NCBI GenBank assembly: GCA_963824085.1
Contig: CAWGNT010000015.1
Span: 124,001 to 188,000 of the forward strand
Reading direction: 5' to 3'
Source: JARRNE01 sp963824085
GTDB taxonomy: Bacteria > Pseudomonadota > Gammaproteobacteria > Chromatiales > Chromatiaceae
DNA length: 64,000 bases
Below, piece by piece: positions 63,139 through 64,000 of this stretch (position 1 is its first letter; each line of letters starts with the position of its first letter). Made by a program: the position numbers and the translations under genes. The notes below the pieces were generated by a model that worked only from the letters and a program-made list of their open reading frames with translations, had not been told where the DNA came from and ran no database searches.

Positions 63139-63314
63139 CCCCTGGGTGTCGGCGGTGTATCCGCCTCATTGCCGAAGAAAATTGGGCCACGGAGAGCGTA
63201 GAGGGTGTAGACGATTGCCGCAATAGCCATCTCGATGGGGAATAGACATCGCCCCGCGAGGCCACCCAAAATATTCCTCTCTGCATCTCCGCGGCTCCAT
63301 GACCCGAGCCGACC

Positions 63315-64000
63315 TCAATAGGCCGGGGCGTCGGACTCGTAATGCAGACCGGCTGCTGCGGCCTGCTCGCGGACGGCGCGGTAGATCCCGTCGTCCAGGC
63401 TATCCTTTGCACCACCGCGCTCCTCCACCTTCTCCTGCAGGAAGCCGGCACGCCGTTGAGCAAGCTCCTGCACCTCCGTCGTCAGGGCCGCTCGGCGCTT
63501 GGCGGTCTGCTCGATCAGGGCCTTTTGCTCCGCCGCCGGCATCGCCTGCATCGGGGCTGGGAGCTCTTCCGGGGCGATCGAGCCGAGATCAACGCGCCCG
63601 CTCGCGACGGCGTCGACCAGCTCTTTGTCGCCCAGCAGGTTGGTCTTGCCGCTCTCCGACGCGTTGAAGGCGGCACGGCGGGCACGCGACGTCACCGACG
63701 CCTCGGCGCGCAGCCTATCGGCCGCATCGAGCTTCCGCTCCTGCCTGGCCTTGTCCGCGGCGCTGCCGTAGTACAGCCGCGTTGCGTCGAGCTCGGCGGA
63801 GAGCTTGGCAAGACGCTCGTCGTACGGCGTGGCGATGGCTACGGCGCTTCCCGCCTGCTCGACCTGGAAGTAGCTCCCCTGCCCCAGGCCTGCAATCTTT
63901 TGCCAGGCCGCGGTGGTGGCCGCATTCTGACCGCACTGGATGGCGTTGATTCGAATGCTCTGTGCCCGGGCGAGCTTGAGCGTCTGCGGCCATTTCACGT
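63315..64000 (-). CDS. C-terminal part of a large protein, probably VWA-type (5' end outside the window)
   Basis: The minus-strand frame stays open to the right edge, so only the C-terminal 228 or so residues are seen. The first part includes SIRINAIQCG followed by AAWQKIAGLGQGSYFQV and VAIATPYDERLAKLS. This resembles the end of a VWA domain, in the type where a clock-like beta-strand leads to an ALxxLS helix. The rest is a long, charged, Ala/Glu/Arg helical region with a probable coiled coil. No start lies in the window. Confidence 0.7.
   Translation of the reverse strand, partial: VKWPQTLKLARAQSIRINAIQCGQNAATTAAWQKIAGLGQGSYFQVEQAGSAVAIATPYDERLAKLSAELDATRLYYGSAADKARQERKLDAADRLRAEASVTSRARRAAFNASESGKTNLLGDKELVDAVASGRVDLGSIAPEELPAPMQAMPAAEQKALIEQTAKRRAALTTEVQELAQRRAGFLQEKVEERGGAKDSLDDGIYRAVREQAAAAGLHYESDAPAY

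Overview
This window is 64 kb of GC-rich chromosomal DNA. No phage, plasmid, rRNA, tRNA or CRISPR locus was recognised. The gene order rimP-nusA-infB-rbfA-truB-rpsO-pnp, together with glyA-nrdR-ribD-ribE-ribBX, gltB-gltD and nagZ-hpt-mtnP, is typical of Gammaproteobacteria. The GC-rich coding style, the mtnP/nagZ linkage and the GH57, PpdK and TrpB2 genes suggest a Chromatiales-like or related lineage. That placement is inference, because no marker was compared.

Layout, left to right. 1-2.3 kb: a DUF4912 protein running off the left edge and a GH57 glycoside hydrolase. 2.5-8.4 kb: riboflavin genes, nrdR, glyA and dapB, all on the minus strand. 8.4-13.6 kb: accessory DNA with an unexplained stretch, a RES-type toxin/antitoxin pair with a clear operator, an M28 peptidase, a DinB-like remnant and repeat debris. 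13.6-15.2 kb: a membrane J-domain protein with a VWA protein. 15.6-24.5 kb: the translation/RNA operon. Its rimP leader carries a good promoter and two consecutive intrinsic terminators. 24.8-26.0 kb: SprT-like and TerB-like genes. 26.1-32.2 kb: gltB-gltD, with an apparently non-ATG gltD start inside a repeat and a local compensated frameshift in gltB. 32.7-36 kb: a Pro/Ala-rich membrane protein, mtnP, a hemerythrin-like protein and hpt. 36.1-41 kb: nagZ preceded by a peptide ABC importer and a signal-less YkuD-fold enzyme, which looks like a muropeptide uptake and recycling operon. 41.3-44.8 kb: CYTH phosphatase, rlmD, cysM and a solo HPt protein. 44.9-48.9 kb: a Pat-type protein acetyltransferase divergent from an HDAC-like deacetylase. 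49.1-56.7 kb: GNAT, a small membrane protein, an orphan Phd antitoxin, trpB2, psiE, a Cys-rich lipoprotein, an FAH-family hydrolase and a degenerate REC-REC-GGDEF-EAL regulator. 57.1-63.1 kb: ppdK and a frameshifted valS. 63.3 kb to the right edge: the C-terminal part of a large protein, probably VWA-type.

Two families of short dispersed repeats run through the intergenic spaces. Family I is a palindrome of about 150 bp with an inner GGCAGC-N6-GCTGCC hairpin (five copies plus one fragment). Family II is a non-palindromic element of about 165 bp lying at gene 3' ends (three copies plus one fragment). A third, shorter motif (GGCTGGAGGCTGAA) lies between infB and rbfA and at the gltD start. Together these repeats account for much of the non-coding DNA.

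The most interesting functional hypothesis is the operon at 35.4-41.0 kb. It would import cell-wall peptides through an ABC system, trim them with a cytoplasmic L,D-carboxypeptidase of the YkuD fold and remove GlcNAc with NagZ. All function calls come from reading the sequence and recalling family motifs. No database search was run.
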